Counted from the first letter of the stretch, positions 1-10,320 are shown. The stretch: DNA of 64,000 bases from Choanephora cucurbitarum (GCA_025331435.1 JAIWNI010000061.1:119275-183274), one strand, 5' to 3'. The notes: generated by a model not told the origin, from the sequence alone. A program made the numbers and translations.

Positions 1-798
1 GATTATGTTGGACCCTTCCCCAGGAGTGAAAGAAAAAACAAATACATCATAACTGCCATTGAATACCATACTGGATGGCCTATTGCCAAAGCAGTCAAAA
101 GAGCAGACGCTGATACCACGATCAATTTTCTCTACGAAGAAATCTTTTGTAACTTTGGCCCCAGTAAGAAAATCTTGTCGGATAATGGCACACATTTTGT
201 AAGTGAAGAAGTCCAGAAGTTTGCCGATTATGTAAACGTCAAGCACCAGTTCACAGCTCCGTACCGCCCACAGACGAACGGTAAAGTAGAACACTTAAAT
301 GGCACCCTTGTACGAGGAATCAAGAAAATGGTGGAAAATAACTCGAACAACTGGGATACGTATTTACCTGCCATGCTATATGCATACAGGACTAAAATAC
401 ATAAGAAATTAGGTATCTCTCCTTTTGAGGCTTTGTATGGTGTACCCTCGAGAATTCCAGAACAAGATCCACTACAAACATTAGGGCTCAAATTAGGCTT
501 GGAAAGAATGTACTTTCTTTTGGACCGTCGACTGGGTGACGAAAATCGACAAGCAGTTAAACAAATGAACTGTGAAGACAAAACAATGAAGCTCGAAATT
601 GGAGATCAAGTCCTTCGAGTGCGACCATTCAAGAAAAACAAATTGGCTGCAAATTATCAAGATCGTATATATACAGTCATAGGCCGTTTCCACAAGAATA
701 CCTTTGTGCTCATGGACGATCAAGGGAAAAAGCTAAAGCGTGCGGTTAACGGTAACCATTTGAAAAGGTTCTTTGCTAGAAAGGAGCTAGCAAATTAA
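1..798 (+). CDS. Gag-Pol 3' end (partial), upstream copy of the Ty3/gypsy element
   Basis: The window opens in frame (codon 1 at base 1) inside the integrase core of a Ty3/gypsy polyprotein and runs 265 codons to a stop at 798. It begins at the first catalytic aspartate (DYVGPF), then has SDNGTHF and GKVEHLNG, so all three D,D-35-E residues are present, followed by the C-terminal integrase tail. By eye, bases 1-1092 are the same as 5105-6196, including coding part, polypurine tract and LTR. It is therefore the 3' part of a second copy of the element annotated at 822-6196, cut by the window edge. No break is seen in it. Its own 5' half lies outside the window. Confidence 0.93.
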   Translation, partial: DYVGPFPRSERKNKYIITAIEYHTGWPIAKAVKRADADTTINFLYEEIFCNFGPSKKILSDNGTHFVSEEVQKFADYVNVKHQFTAPYRPQTNGKVEHLNGTLVRGIKKMVENNSNNWDTYLPAMLYAYRTKIHKKLGISPFEALYGVPSRIPEQDPLQTLGLKLGLERMYFLLDRRLGDENRQAVKQMNCEDKTMKLEIGDQVLRVRPFKKNKLAANYQDRIYTVIGRFHKNTFVLMDDQGKKLKRAVNGNHLKRFFARKELAN

Positions 799-821
799 CT
801 TTTCAAGGACTAAGTGGGGGA

Positions 822-1092
822 TGATGAAATAGGTGAACACAGTTTGCTACCCGTATGACAAAGCAAATTCTCAACTATAAAATTCAAATCACCAGCTACT
901 TTTACTTTTTTTCTTTGGTTCACATCCAAAATATACGGGAATTAGTAAAAGTAAGCTATCTATATTCTATATTATTATCATTATCCAATTTTTAACATAT
1001 ATAATTTTATCAATAAAGCTGACCCAAACATACTACAAAATTAAGAACCCAAACCGTCAAAAGTCACATTTCAAATCATCTCCCATATTTCA
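822..1092 (+). repeat. LTR shared by the two tandem retrotransposon copies
   Basis: This direct repeat is 271 bp and starts TGATGAAATAGG right after a purine tract (aagtggggga). It ends near ATATTTCA, where the two copies diverge. It serves as the 3' LTR of the partial upstream copy and as the 5' LTR of the complete copy. An AATAAA signal (tcaataaagctg, about 1010) lies within it and could act in 3'-end formation. Confidence 0.92.
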
Positions 1093-1150
1093 ATAGTTTT
1101 ACTATAAGAGTATAATTGGATATTCAAGAAATCGAACTTCAACAATACAA

Positions 1151-4100
1151 ATGACTCAGGATAAAACGGTTAACTTCCTGGCTTCTGGGGTTATCCGAAT
1201 TCCAGTATTCATCGAGCAGATGGATCCTGTGCAATGGCTCAAGACTTACGAAAGTAACCTCGAACTCATCAATGCAAAAGATGAACAGAAGCTTAATCTC
1301 ATATCAGGCTATCTCTCTACACATCTCCTTACTAGTTGGTATTATATGCATGATTTCGTTAGCTGGAAGCAATTCAAAGAGAAATTTATTGAAAGATTCC
1401 AAATCAGTAAACCAAATCTAAATGTGCTAATGGCTCAAGTTCTATCCGTACAAAGACAAGAAAAGGAAAGCATTCGAGACTACGTGGACCGCTTTGATAA
1501 TCTAGCGGCCAAGTACGAAAGGGCAAGAAGAGGTCAAGACGGATGGAACTCTATCAACAGTCTTATCCTCAAAGACACTTTTATCGAAGGAATAAGACCT
1601 CAATATCTCAAGATTATTGTAAAACAGAATATTCCTAAAGATCTGGCTTCAGCCCAATCTATTGCTATCAAGGAAGGAGCTGATGACAATGTGGAACCAG
1701 AGGACAAAGTACGAAGACCAAGAAATACAGAAGGCCCTTCAAGAACTCAACTTGAACACAAGTTCCACCACGATGGTAGCACTAATGCGCAGGAAATGAA
1801 ACATCAAGAAATGCAAAAGAAAGTTGATGATTTGTCTGAATCATTACAAAAACTGACACTCCTAGTTGAGCGAGGTCAAACACATGTCAAATCTGCTTGC
1901 TATAACTGTCAAAATTATGGACATGTCGCTCAAAACTGCCCTAAGGATTGCAAAATATGCAAGGGACAAGCAGGAAACCATGTGTTTTGGGAATGCCCCA
2001 GATATGAAAAGAAAACAAATCAAAACTCTTATCTTATTCTCAAATCAAATAAAGAAGACCATGATGAAAACTATATTGTGGAGAATTATGGGGTAGAAAA
2101 AAGGAAATCACATACCGACTCTGATAAAGATACACGGCTGTCTAGAAGTGGAAAAAGGGTGAAGGCACATGATACTATTCCGCCCGAAATGCAAGCACGT
2201 ATACAGAGAAAGAAAGAAGCAGCTCAAAATCCACAACAGGCCGATAATACGGAGGTATCAACAGGCACAAAACAAAAGAAGGAACAAAGACGTGTACAGA
2301 GTAGAAGGGACGCTGAAAAAAAGGCCAAAGCTATTCTTACAGCTAATGTTTACACCAACTCGTTGGAAGATCTAATGGCTATTCCTGGAGTAAGATCCGC
2401 GCTATTCAGAATGACTAAAAGGACAAGAGGTGTGCAAGGATCTAAGGTTTCTGATGAGAAAAATGCTATGGAAGTATACCAAATAGGTAATACAAACAAG
2501 GCCAGACAGTTAACGAATTCGGATGCACAAGGAATCGGAGCACCGCGAGTAGAAGCTATAATACAAGGAGAATTCTTAGTCGATGCTATTATGGATGCCG
2601 GATCACACTGCTGTATTATAAGTCTGTCGTTAGCTAAAGAGTTAAATCTTAAGATCGTAAGAAAAGTCTATTCTTCTGGCAATCGAATGGCTGATGGGAA
2701 TATAGTAAGACCTGTTGGCGAAGTGCATGATCTTTTAGTAGTGGTACAAGGTGTATTGGTACAAATCAATGCAACAGTGTTTGAGAAGCCACCATACGAC
2801 CTTCTATTAGGTAGTGATTGTATGAGGCTTCTAGGTGTAGCTGCAGACTATAGTACAGGTCATTTTTCTATACAAACGGATCAAGGACTGTGCCCTCTTC
2901 AAGTTTCTTTTGACACGATGAACTTGAGACGGAAAAGGCTGGAACTCAAGGAAGAGAAGATACTACCTTATGAAGACGATGAATCATCCGAAGAAGAGGA
3001 TTCTGGTTCTGATGGATATTCTACTGATGAGTCTACTGACTCAATCTATGAGAGTTATTTGGTGGTGCCTTGCGAGACTACAGACCAAACTTACATGGTG
3101 GGATCTTTTACGCCGGAGGTTGAAGAATTAGCCAACGACCTTGACAGTACACCTACGTCTAATGAGGATAAGATCAAAATCATTGAAGATAAGGTTCAAG
3201 AATGTGAAGGGTTGAACAAAACACAGAAAACACAATTGATGGAGTTGCTCAACGGATACCTAGATGTCTTTGGGGTTGACTATAATGACTTGAAGCAGAC
3301 CAATTTGGTGAAGCTACACATAGATACCGGAGACAGTCAACCTATTTTGAAGAAACCGAATAAATTCATGTCTCATTCCGAGTTAGAAAACCTAAAAAAG
3401 GAACTGGCTAAGATGCTCAAAACAGGACAAATAGTACCTACTATGTATCTACCTAGTAAAGATGGGAATTCATCATTTGGCTGGGCTTTTCCTGTCATGT
3501 ATGTAGGAAAAAAGAACTCAAAAGAAGGGCGTCTTGTGGTACAATTTCAAGACCTGAATGCGGTAACAAAGAAAGATCCATGGCCGCTCCCTTCAATTAC
3601 ACACCTCATGGAATCATACCAAGGTTCAAACTTTTTCACAACTTTAGACCTCCTAAAAGGCTTCAATCAGATTATGGTGGATGATGAAACTATACCAAAA
3701 CTTACTATGACCACGCCATGGGGATGCTATTCCTATCGCGTTATGCCATTCGGTATCGTGAACGGACCGGCTTGCTTCTCGAGAGCAATATATTTAGCAA
3801 TGCATGAATACATTGATAAATTTGTTACCACGTATATTGACGATATCACGATATTTTCAAAAGACTTTGATACGCATCTATCACACATTCAAAAGGTGCT
3901 GGAAAGAATCCGTGAAGTAAATATGGTCGTCAAGCCTTCTAAAGGGATTTTTGCAAGTAAAGAGGTAGAGGTATTAGGATTTGTTGTATCCAAACAAGGT
4001 ATCAGACCAAGTAGTGCGAACGTTGAAAAAATCAAAGACTTTCCTAAGCCCAACAACAAGACTGATATTCGAGCCTTCAGTGCTCTAGCCGGTTTCTATA

Positions 4101-5902
4101 GAAGGCATATCAATTGCTTTAGTGATATTATTGCACCCCTTAATGATTTGCTGAAGAAAAATGCCAAATTTGTTTGGGGACCGAATCAAGAACAAGCCTT
4201 TCTCACCATTAAAGAATGTATCATAAATGCCGTTCAGCTGAAATACCCAGACCCTGTAGCCAAATACAAGCTTTACAGTGATGCCAGTGATCTTGGAATT
4301 GGTGGTGTATTGGTACAATGGGATGAAGAGTGCGAAGAAGACCGACCCATTTGCTTTTTGTCTCGAAAGTTGTCCCCTGCGGAGATGAAGTATCCTACGG
4401 TTGAAAAGGAGTGCCTCGCACTGGTGTTTCTATTATCGCGACTTAGACGTTATATATTAAACAAAGAGCTTGAAGTATTTACCGACAGTACCGCGGTCCG
4501 CTATCTTTTTACAAAATCAGATCCTAGTAGTCGACTTCAACGTTGGATAGTGGCGGTTCAAGAATTCAATTTCAAAATATTCCACCTACCTGGAAAACGT
4601 AATGTTGTAGCAGATGCTATGTCGCGCTATCCTCCTCAAAATTTAAACGTTGAAGACATGATCTCACCTGATGAATACATTTTTGATAATTGGTTTGTTG
4701 ACGCAGTACAAGATGAATACGAAGATTACTTGATGAAGATTTATCAAACCCTGCTGAATCAAGCAAAGGGTATTCTGGGACACGAAGAGAGAACTGTAGG
4801 ACAACAATACAGATTAGGCGAAAACCAAAAGCTGTATAGAAAAGTAGGTGAACGATATTTATTGATACCGAAGCTTGCAGAACGGGAAAATACGCTCAGA
4901 CAAGTTCACGATGGACATGGGCACTTTGGGCAGGAAGCAACATGGCAGCGTCTTTATGAGAGCTTTTGGTGGCCCAATGCCTATACACAAGTAAAGGAGT
5001 TTGTTAGATCATGCGAAAATTGTCAAATTCATGCCTATTTGCCTCCCAAATTGCCAGCTGACGGGACTGTACCAGTACAGCAGCTCTTCGAGAGGTTTGC
5101 AATAGATTATGTTGGACCCTTCCCCAGGAGTGAAAGAAAAAACAAATACATCATAACTGCCATTGAATACCATACTGGATGGCCTATTGCCAAAGCAGTC
5201 AAAAGAGCAGACGCTGATACCACGATCAATTTTCTCTACGAAGAAATCTTTTGTAACTTTGGCCCCAGTAAGAAAATCTTGTCGGATAATGGCACACATT
5301 TTGTAAGTGAAGAAGTCCAGAAGTTTGCCGATTATGTAAACGTCAAGCACCAGTTCACAGCTCCGTACCGCCCACAGACGAACGGTAAAGTAGAACACTT
5401 AAATGGCACCCTTGTACGAGGAATCAAGAAAATGGTGGAAAATAACTCGAACAACTGGGATACGTATTTACCTGCCATGCTATATGCATACAGGACTAAA
5501 ATACATAAGAAATTAGGTATCTCTCCTTTTGAGGCTTTGTATGGTGTACCCTCGAGAATTCCAGAACAAGATCCACTACAAACATTAGGGCTCAAATTAG
5601 GCTTGGAAAGAATGTACTTTCTTTTGGACCGTCGACTGGGTGACGAAAATCGACAAGCAGTTAAACAAATGAACTGTGAAGACAAAACAATGAAGCTCGA
5701 AATTGGAGATCAAGTCCTTCGAGTGCGACCATTCAAGAAAAACAAATTGGCTGCAAATTATCAAGATCGTATATATACAGTCATAGGCCGTTTCCACAAG
5801 AATACCTTTGTGCTCATGGACGATCAAGGGAAAAAGCTAAAGCGTGCGGTTAACGGTAACCATTTGAAAAGGTTCTTTGCTAGAAAGGAGCTAGCAAATT
5901 AA
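1151..5902 (+). CDS. Gag-Pol polyprotein, Ty3/gypsy (Metaviridae-type)
   Basis: This is a single uninterrupted frame of 1583 residues. Domain order as seen: retrotransposon Gag in the first ~200 residues; a CCHC zinc knuckle (CYNCQNYGHVAQNC, about 250-263) followed by extra Cys pairs; an aspartic protease at about 480 with MDAGSH in place of the usual DTG/DSG and LLLGSD downstream; a reverse transcriptase with LDLLKGFNQI, FGIVNGPACF and YIDD (about 895); RNase H (LYSDASDLGIGG); an HHCC integrase finger (HGHFGQ ... CENC, about 1252-1290); and a D,D-35-E integrase core (D in DYVGPF, D in SDNGTHF, E in KVEHLN). The order protease-RT-RNaseH-integrase defines the Ty3/gypsy class. Gag and Pol are fused, with no frameshift or stop between them. 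No chromodomain is visible after the integrase. The ATG lies 59 bp after the 5' LTR. The frame is intact and could be active. Confidence 0.96.
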   Translation: MTQDKTVNFLASGVIRIPVFIEQMDPVQWLKTYESNLELINAKDEQKLNLISGYLSTHLLTSWYYMHDFVSWKQFKEKFIERFQISKPNLNVLMAQVLSVQRQEKESIRDYVDRFDNLAAKYERARRGQDGWNSINSLILKDTFIEGIRPQYLKIIVKQNIPKDLASAQSIAIKEGADDNVEPEDKVRRPRNTEGPSRTQLEHKFHHDGSTNAQEMKHQEMQKKVDDLSESLQKLTLLVERGQTHVKSACYNCQNYGHVAQNCPKDCKICKGQAGNHVFWECPRYEKKTNQNSYLILKSNKEDHDENYIVENYGVEKRKSHTDSDKDTRLSRSGKRVKAHDTIPPEMQARIQRKKEAAQNPQQADNTEVSTGTKQKKEQRRVQSRRDAEKKAKAILTANVYTNSLEDLMAIPGVRSALFRMTKRTRGVQGSKVSDEKNAMEVYQIGNTNKARQLTNSDAQGIGAPRVEAIIQGEFLVDAIMDAGSHCCIISLSLAKELNLKIVRKVYSSGNRMADGNIVRPVGEVHDLLVVVQGVLVQINATVFEKPPYDLLLGSDCMRLLGVAADYSTGHFSIQTDQGLCPLQVSFDTMNLRRKRLELKEEKILPYEDDESSEEEDSGSDGYSTDESTDSIYESYLVVPCETTDQTYMVGSFTPEVEELANDLDSTPTSNEDKIKIIEDKVQECEGLNKTQKTQLMELLNGYLDVFGVDYNDLKQTNLVKLHIDTGDSQPILKKPNKFMSHSELENLKKELAKMLKTGQIVPTMYLPSKDGNSSFGWAFPVMYVGKKNSKEGRLVVQFQDLNAVTKKDPWPLPSITHLMESYQGSNFFTTLDLLKGFNQIMVDDETIPKLTMTTPWGCYSYRVMPFGIVNGPACFSRAIYLAMHEYIDKFVTTYIDDITIFSKDFDTHLSHIQKVLERIREVNMVVKPSKGIFASKEVEVLGFVVSKQGIRPSSANVEKIKDFPKPNNKTDIRAFSALAGFYRRHINCFSDIIAPLNDLLKKNAKFVWGPNQEQAFLTIKECIINAVQLKYPDPVAKYKLYSDASDLGIGGVLVQWDEECEEDRPICFLSRKLSPAEMKYPTVEKECLALVFLLSRLRRYILNKELEVFTDSTAVRYLFTKSDPSSRLQRWIVAVQEFNFKIFHLPGKRNVVADAMSRYPPQNLNVEDMISPDEYIFDNWFVDAVQDEYEDYLMKIYQTLLNQAKGILGHEERTVGQQYRLGENQKLYRKVGERYLLIPKLAERENTLRQVHDGHGHFGQEATWQRLYESFWWPNAYTQVKEFVRSCENCQIHAYLPPKLPADGTVPVQQLFERFAIDYVGPFPRSERKNKYIITAIEYHTGWPIAKAVKRADADTTINFLYEEIFCNFGPSKKILSDNGTHFVSEEVQKFADYVNVKHQFTAPYRPQTNGKVEHLNGTLVRGIKKMVENNSNNWDTYLPAMLYAYRTKIHKKLGISPFEALYGVPSRIPEQDPLQTLGLKLGLERMYFLLDRRLGDENRQAVKQMNCEDKTMKLEIGDQVLRVRPFKKNKLAANYQDRIYTVIGRFHKNTFVLMDDQGKKLKRAVNGNHLKRFFARKELAN

Positions 5903-5925
5903 CTTTTCAAGGACTAAGTGGGGGA

Positions 5926-6196
5926 TGATGAAATAGGTGAACACAGTTTGCTACCCGTATGACAAAGCAAATTCTCAACTATAAAATTCAAATCACCAGC
6001 TACTTTTACTTTTTTTCTTTGGTTCACATCCAAAATATACGGGAATTAGTAAAAGTAAGCTATCTATATTCTATATTATTATCATTATCCAATTTTTAAC
6101 ATATATAATTTTATCAATAAAGCTGACCCAAACATACTACAAAATTAAGAACCCAAACCGTCAAAAGTCACATTTCAAATCATCTCCCATATTTCA
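5926..6196 (+). repeat. 3' LTR of the complete retrotransposon
   Basis: This is the second copy of the 271-bp LTR, offset by exactly 5104 bp from the first and apparently identical to it. It is preceded by the purine tract ending GGGGA. Homology with the first LTR's downstream sequence ends at ATTTCAATA: the upstream copy then continues gttttact, while here the host sequence atacaaatatgatg follows. Confidence 0.92.
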
Positions 6197-6513
6197 ATAC
6201 AAATATGATGCATGAAGCTTACAAAATTATTATGCTTAAATCGGGGTACCACTGTAGACTTCATGCAGAAAATGAAACTTGCCCAGTCCAATATTACACT
6301 TTTCAACATAAAGAACATGCGTTTATGTTCAAAAAAGAGAGATCTCCTTTTTATTCTATCTTTCCATCGTCCAATCCATGCCACCCTTGTCTCTCAAGTA
6401 CCACACTAAAAATCCTAATAAAGAAAATGAAGAACAACAAATGATAACACACAATCTGACAAAACCAATGAATCCCCAGAATGTTACAAAAGTAAAGTGA
6501 TACAAACGCAAAC
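6197..6513. other. Spacer between retrotransposon and Whi5-like gene
   Basis: These 317 bp hold no convincing coding signal. Short open frames here lack support. The segment is probably the remaining promoter region of the gene at 6514, which would place the retrotransposon insertion about 0.3 kb upstream of it. Confidence 0.5.
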
Positions 6514-6882
6514 ATGACATTCGCTAATAAACAAAGCGCAAAGACAGTAACACTATTGAAAGCCAGGCTACAGTACGCTCAACTGAAGATGGAAACTGGA
6601 CTGTCGACGGAAAACCTACAGAAAGTAGAGTCTGCCTTTATCAGCTCGCCAAAGCAACCTCGACGCCCTTTGCCTTCTGAATATCCTCCCTATACTCTTT
6701 CGCCTACACCTCTATCTCGAAGGTATAGACGTATGTTGTTGTCAGCTACATCAGCACAGAACGCTTCAAGAAAAAAGAAACACCTCCAAAAAGAAGAAGC
6801 AAAACGAGACGAGGCTGCATTTACTATCTTGATGCTCAAGTCGCAGGGTTCGAATCTATCTCAAGATAGTCATCAAGAATAA
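6514..6882 (+). CDS. Short Whi5/Nrm1-like (GTB-motif) protein, candidate G1/S repressor
   Basis: This is a single-exon frame of 122 residues. Residues about 9-35 (LLKARLQYAQLKMETG and following) resemble the conserved GTB motif of the Whi5/Nrm1 family, which binds the SBF/MBF transcription factor complex in yeast and represses G1/S genes. The rest is low-complexity: Pro/Ser-rich with several S/T-P sites (LSPTPLSRR, SSPKQP) that could be CDK targets, then a Lys/Arg-rich stretch suitable as a nuclear signal. The protein is much shorter than S. cerevisiae Whi5 but near the size of small Nrm1-like fungal members. What is seen is the motif; the repressor role is inferred from the family. It could also be an unrelated basic protein. 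Confidence 0.55.
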   Translation: MTFANKQSAKTVTLLKARLQYAQLKMETGLSTENLQKVESAFISSPKQPRRPLPSEYPPYTLSPTPLSRRYRRMLLSATSAQNASRKKKHLQKEEAKRDEAAFTILMLKSQGSNLSQDSHQE

Positions 6883-8440
6883 GCCCAACGCTCTTCAATT
6901 TTTAAACCAACATCCTTTCTTTTCATTTACTTTGAAAGCCTCTTTTAGATATTATAGACTTGTTTGGTAACTTGAATGGTAAGGTGTTGAATCAAAAAAG
7001 GAAGGGAGATACATGGTGAACTCGCAAAGGAAGTTCTCGTAGGCTTTTCAGAATGCAGTCTATTTCAGTCATTGCTCAAGTATTACTTTTGATCAAAATG
7101 AATTGACTATCAACAAAGTAATTTAAACGACAACTGGTCTCTATAGATGAATTTCATCAACCATGTTAATTTATCATAAATACCCCTGTTATCAATGTCT
7201 GTTTTTTTTCCCAAGTAAATGGGACTTGATAAAAGCCCTTTGTAGTCATACACACATGCTCAAATAAAGCAAAAAAAAATTGATAAAATATGCTTAGCAT
7301 AGGGATTTTATTGGTTTGAAAATAGAGCAACAATCCACAAGTTCAATTGATAAATTAATGGGGTTACCTCTAGGCTTGTGTTTACCAAAGTAAAACAAAG
7401 TTCTCCCCCCCCCTTTTTTTTTTCTTCTGGCTACATCTGTAGTTAGTTTCTATACTCAGTCATGACTAAAGATAGATCCAATGCTTGGAAATCAGTGATA
7501 TTTAAAGAGAACAAGTTAGCATCGTCAAGCCTAAACATATTAGTAGCTTTAATTACAATCAATCGTAGTACTAGAGTCTAGAAAAAAAAAAGATTTGGGC
7601 ATGACTGATTCAAGCTATATCGACATTGTGTTTCTATTAAAACTGAAAATTTCCAAGTACATGTGACATGATATCATTGCATTTCTTAAAAATTGCTAAT
7701 GCCTTCACGTAGAATATCTTCAACTAGGGTAGTTGAACTTCTCTAATTGGTAACGCTTCTGTTCTGATTACACAAGACTATTCTCTTTTGTCTAAAGGAC
7801 TTGACTAGACAATCTTTCTCCCCACCTCGTCATCCGTTCTTTTTTAGCATATCAGGAGACACATGAATACGGTAAGTGCTTTAGATATCATTTAGTCTTG
7901 AATGACATATAGAATAGTAACATATGAGGATATCCTTCCTGATCTCTTTGGCAAAACACTCTTTATAATCAAAGTGATCTCTATAAAAGTTACTGGTTGG
8001 AATTGACTATAAAGAACGTTATGCTCAATAACTCTAGAAAAGAAAAAGTAATTGGTTCTTGGGTTTGAGACTCGACAACTATCCTTTTATACGCGTTTAC
8101 GCTGTATATTGTTGCTAAAGAAATCAACTAGAAAAAGAAAATTGGACAAGGAGACTGGCTCAAGCAAACAAACTCTTCTCTCTCCCCCATGGTAATAAAC
8201 ATGACCTGCTACTAAAAAAAAGCATGGATCTCAGTTTTGTTGAATTTACCCTTCAAAATGGCAACAATAGGAAATACATACAAGGGAGAGTCCAATGCTG
8301 AAGGTGATAAAAAGGTCTATCATAGCATTAAGAGATTGATATGGTCGATGATAAATAAGCATAAATGCTTATTCGTTTCATTTCTTTAGCTTATTGATTG
8401 TCTTTATGTCTTTTAATACTTCTTAATTCGTCATGGTTTT
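6883..8440. other. AT-rich intergenic region, no gene recognised
   Basis: About 1.56 kb of AT-rich sequence with homopolymer runs (for example a C7T9 run near 7415). No open frame with protein-like content and no tRNA-like element were recognised on either strand. Confidence 0.5.
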
Positions 8441-8701
8441 TTACTCATCGCTCTTAAGGATGACTTGACGCCTTATATTGAGCCATGAAAGAAGCTCTTT
8501 GAATAAAACAAGGTAGTTTGTGTAGTGCGGAATCATCTTTTGCTTTTGATCTGCTTCAAGGGCTCTGACTAGGACAGCAGCTTTTTTTTTGATATTCATA
8601 TCGCCTTTATCGCCTACTGAACGATTTTGACACTTCTTGCTGAGTTCTCTGGCTTCGTTGTAAACCCATGGGTACTCCTTCTTACAGATAGAGAAAGCGA
8701 T
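8441..8701 (-). pseudogene. Orphan 86-codon open fragment, possible gene remnant
   Basis: On the minus strand a frame stays open for 87 codons, from just after a TAA (about 8702) to a TAA at 8441. It has no ATG at its beginning. It reads like real protein (KKEYPWVYNEARELSKKC, then a Lys run, then VRALEADQKQK and HYTNYLVLFKELLSWL). It contains nine consecutive A bases as three Lys codons. It has no clear upstream exon. It may be the last exon of a decayed gene or of an old transposon. The family was not recognised. Confidence 0.3.
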
Positions 8702-8946
8702 TTATAAGAATTGCAAGTTCTATTCAACATGATAGCTAATGGCTCTATGTACTATTTGACTATTTCTTGGGCACCTTGCTAGACAGTCTCAAACCGCCTA
8801 ATGCAGTTGCATAGTGATCGATCTTCATCAGTCTCCATGTGTTTACTCATCTGATGAGTACTGATGTCAAATAAAAGTGGTCGCTTGATTTTTTTCAATC
8901 AGCGAGCTTTGTTTCACTTTCTTTTTTTTTATTTCACCTGAAAGCG

Positions 8947-10135
8947 ATGATAAAACAAATAGCCAGTATTCTGATCAGTTATGCTAGCATTCTACCCTGC
9001 ATTGTATTGTATACAAGCGGTCATATTCAACAGGTCCTTTTATATCTGCATGCAATTGGAATGACTATCATAATAGTATTCCTGTTTAACCAGCCGATGC
9101 AAGAAACTCAACAGTCTGAGCTATACGGTTTAAGAAATCTATTGGTGAATCTTGAGTTGCCACCTAAATCAGCTTGGTTCAACATGGGATTATGGAATCG
9201 ACCTAACCTGACCTACTCTCAAGCATGTCAAAACCTTGTTCGCGAAGTAACTGAGCAGTGCGCAATTCAGCCAAACTCAAGTATTCTAGGTAAGATAAGA
9301 AAAAGAGAGGTTTGTCTTGTACTTCATATTTATCAGACTATCATAATTAGATGTGGGCTTTGGTTGTGGCGATTCATGCTTGTTTTTGGCAGGTAAGGGC
9401 TTTTCGTTTTCTAGCTTGAGCCTCCTTTTCTTTTTGTTAATCAGTTTATGCCCAAAATGTAGAACACTATCAATCCAAAGTTAAAGTAAGAAATCAATAC
9501 TCTATACAGAATCAACGATAACTTAATGATGCCACTAGGGTATCACAAATGAGCAATCACAATTGACAGTTGCCAACAAGAGGATACCAGATCATTTAAG
9601 GGAACGCATCGCACTTATTCTTGGATCAGCAGATGATCTTTCTACCTATACATCCTCTGAAAAACACGATGCTGTTCTCAGTATTGACTCAGCATACCAT
9701 TTCAATACGCGATGGGATTTCTTGAGAAATGCATTTGACTGCTTGAAGGAGGATGGTGGTCGTATCGGTCTCTATGACTTGGCTATAGAGCCTGAGTTTT
9801 GGGAGAAGTCAACGCCTTTTCAAAAGCAGATGGTGCAATGGATATGTGCAGCGGTTCATGTTCCTGTACAAAATCTTGCTACTGTAGAGACCTACCAAAA
9901 GGAGTTGAAAGAGATAGGATATAGCTCTATACAGATAAGGGCGATAGAAAGAGAGCATGTCTTTAGAGGTCTTTCTGAATGCTTTCAACAACAATACCAA
10001 CTGGCACTGGAGTATGGCATTGGTATCAGTTTTGCAAACAGAATGTTCTTGAAAGCATCTAGTTTCTTTTTTAGTCTCTTGAACCAGAACCATTGGGTTG
10101 TGCCTATCATCGTTACAGCTGAAAAGAGAAAATAG
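8947..10135 (+). CDS. SAM-dependent class I methyltransferase with N-terminal membrane segments
   Basis: Four exons fit: 8947-9289, 9351-9392, 9445-9485 and 9539-10135, giving 340 residues with phases 1,1,0. The start is followed by two hydrophobic stretches (residues about 4-23 and 30-48), so the enzyme is probably anchored in a membrane. The 42-bp second exon carries the SAM-binding motif I (DVGFGCGDS, residues 115-123). The third and fourth exons supply YAQNVEHYQSKVKGITNEQS, the usual beta2/motif II region. Later there is a motif resembling the D-SAYHF post-motif (SIDSAYHFNTRWDF). The fold resembles methyltransferase domain 11 / cyclopropane-synthase-like enzymes; the substrate is unknown. 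Two tiny exons (41-42 bp) in a row are a notable gene-structure feature. Confidence 0.82.
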
Positions 10136-10320
10136 ACTCATACCCCCCCTCCTCTATTCTGTGTTGCTAAGTGTTCAGATATAATCATATAAATCATACG
10201 CCTATTCTATACCTTTGATCTTATAAACAGACATAGCGAAAATAAACATTGCTTGATAAAATCTTATACTTAGAATACTAATCTATGGCTTTATTAATAA
10301 ATATATTACAAAAGAGAAAT

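Larger units (their letters stand above)
822..6196 (+). mobile_element. Ty3/gypsy LTR retrotransposon, complete copy in tandem
   Basis: This is a complete LTR retrotransposon: 271-bp LTR (822-1092), one 1583-codon gag-pol frame (1151-5902), purine-rich tract ending in GGGGA just before the 3' LTR, and 3' LTR (5926-6196). The LTRs begin TG and end CA, and look identical, which points to a very recent insertion or a recent duplication. A tRNA-type primer site starting with TGG is not seen directly after the 5' LTR; the region reads atagttttactataagag, so the primer is unknown. The 5' LTR is also the 3' LTR of the partial copy at 1-798, so the array is internal-LTR-internal-LTR. Target-site duplications cannot be tested because the left flank is outside the window. 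Confidence 0.95.

Noticed and set aside
6840..6860. gggttcgaatc word resembling a tRNA B box
   Set aside because: It is inside the Whi5-like coding frame with no tRNA fold around it.
8850..8870. ctgatgag word within a palindrome, reminiscent of a hammerhead ribozyme core
   Set aside because: The required GAAA segment and third stem are missing; it is a simple 8-bp palindrome.
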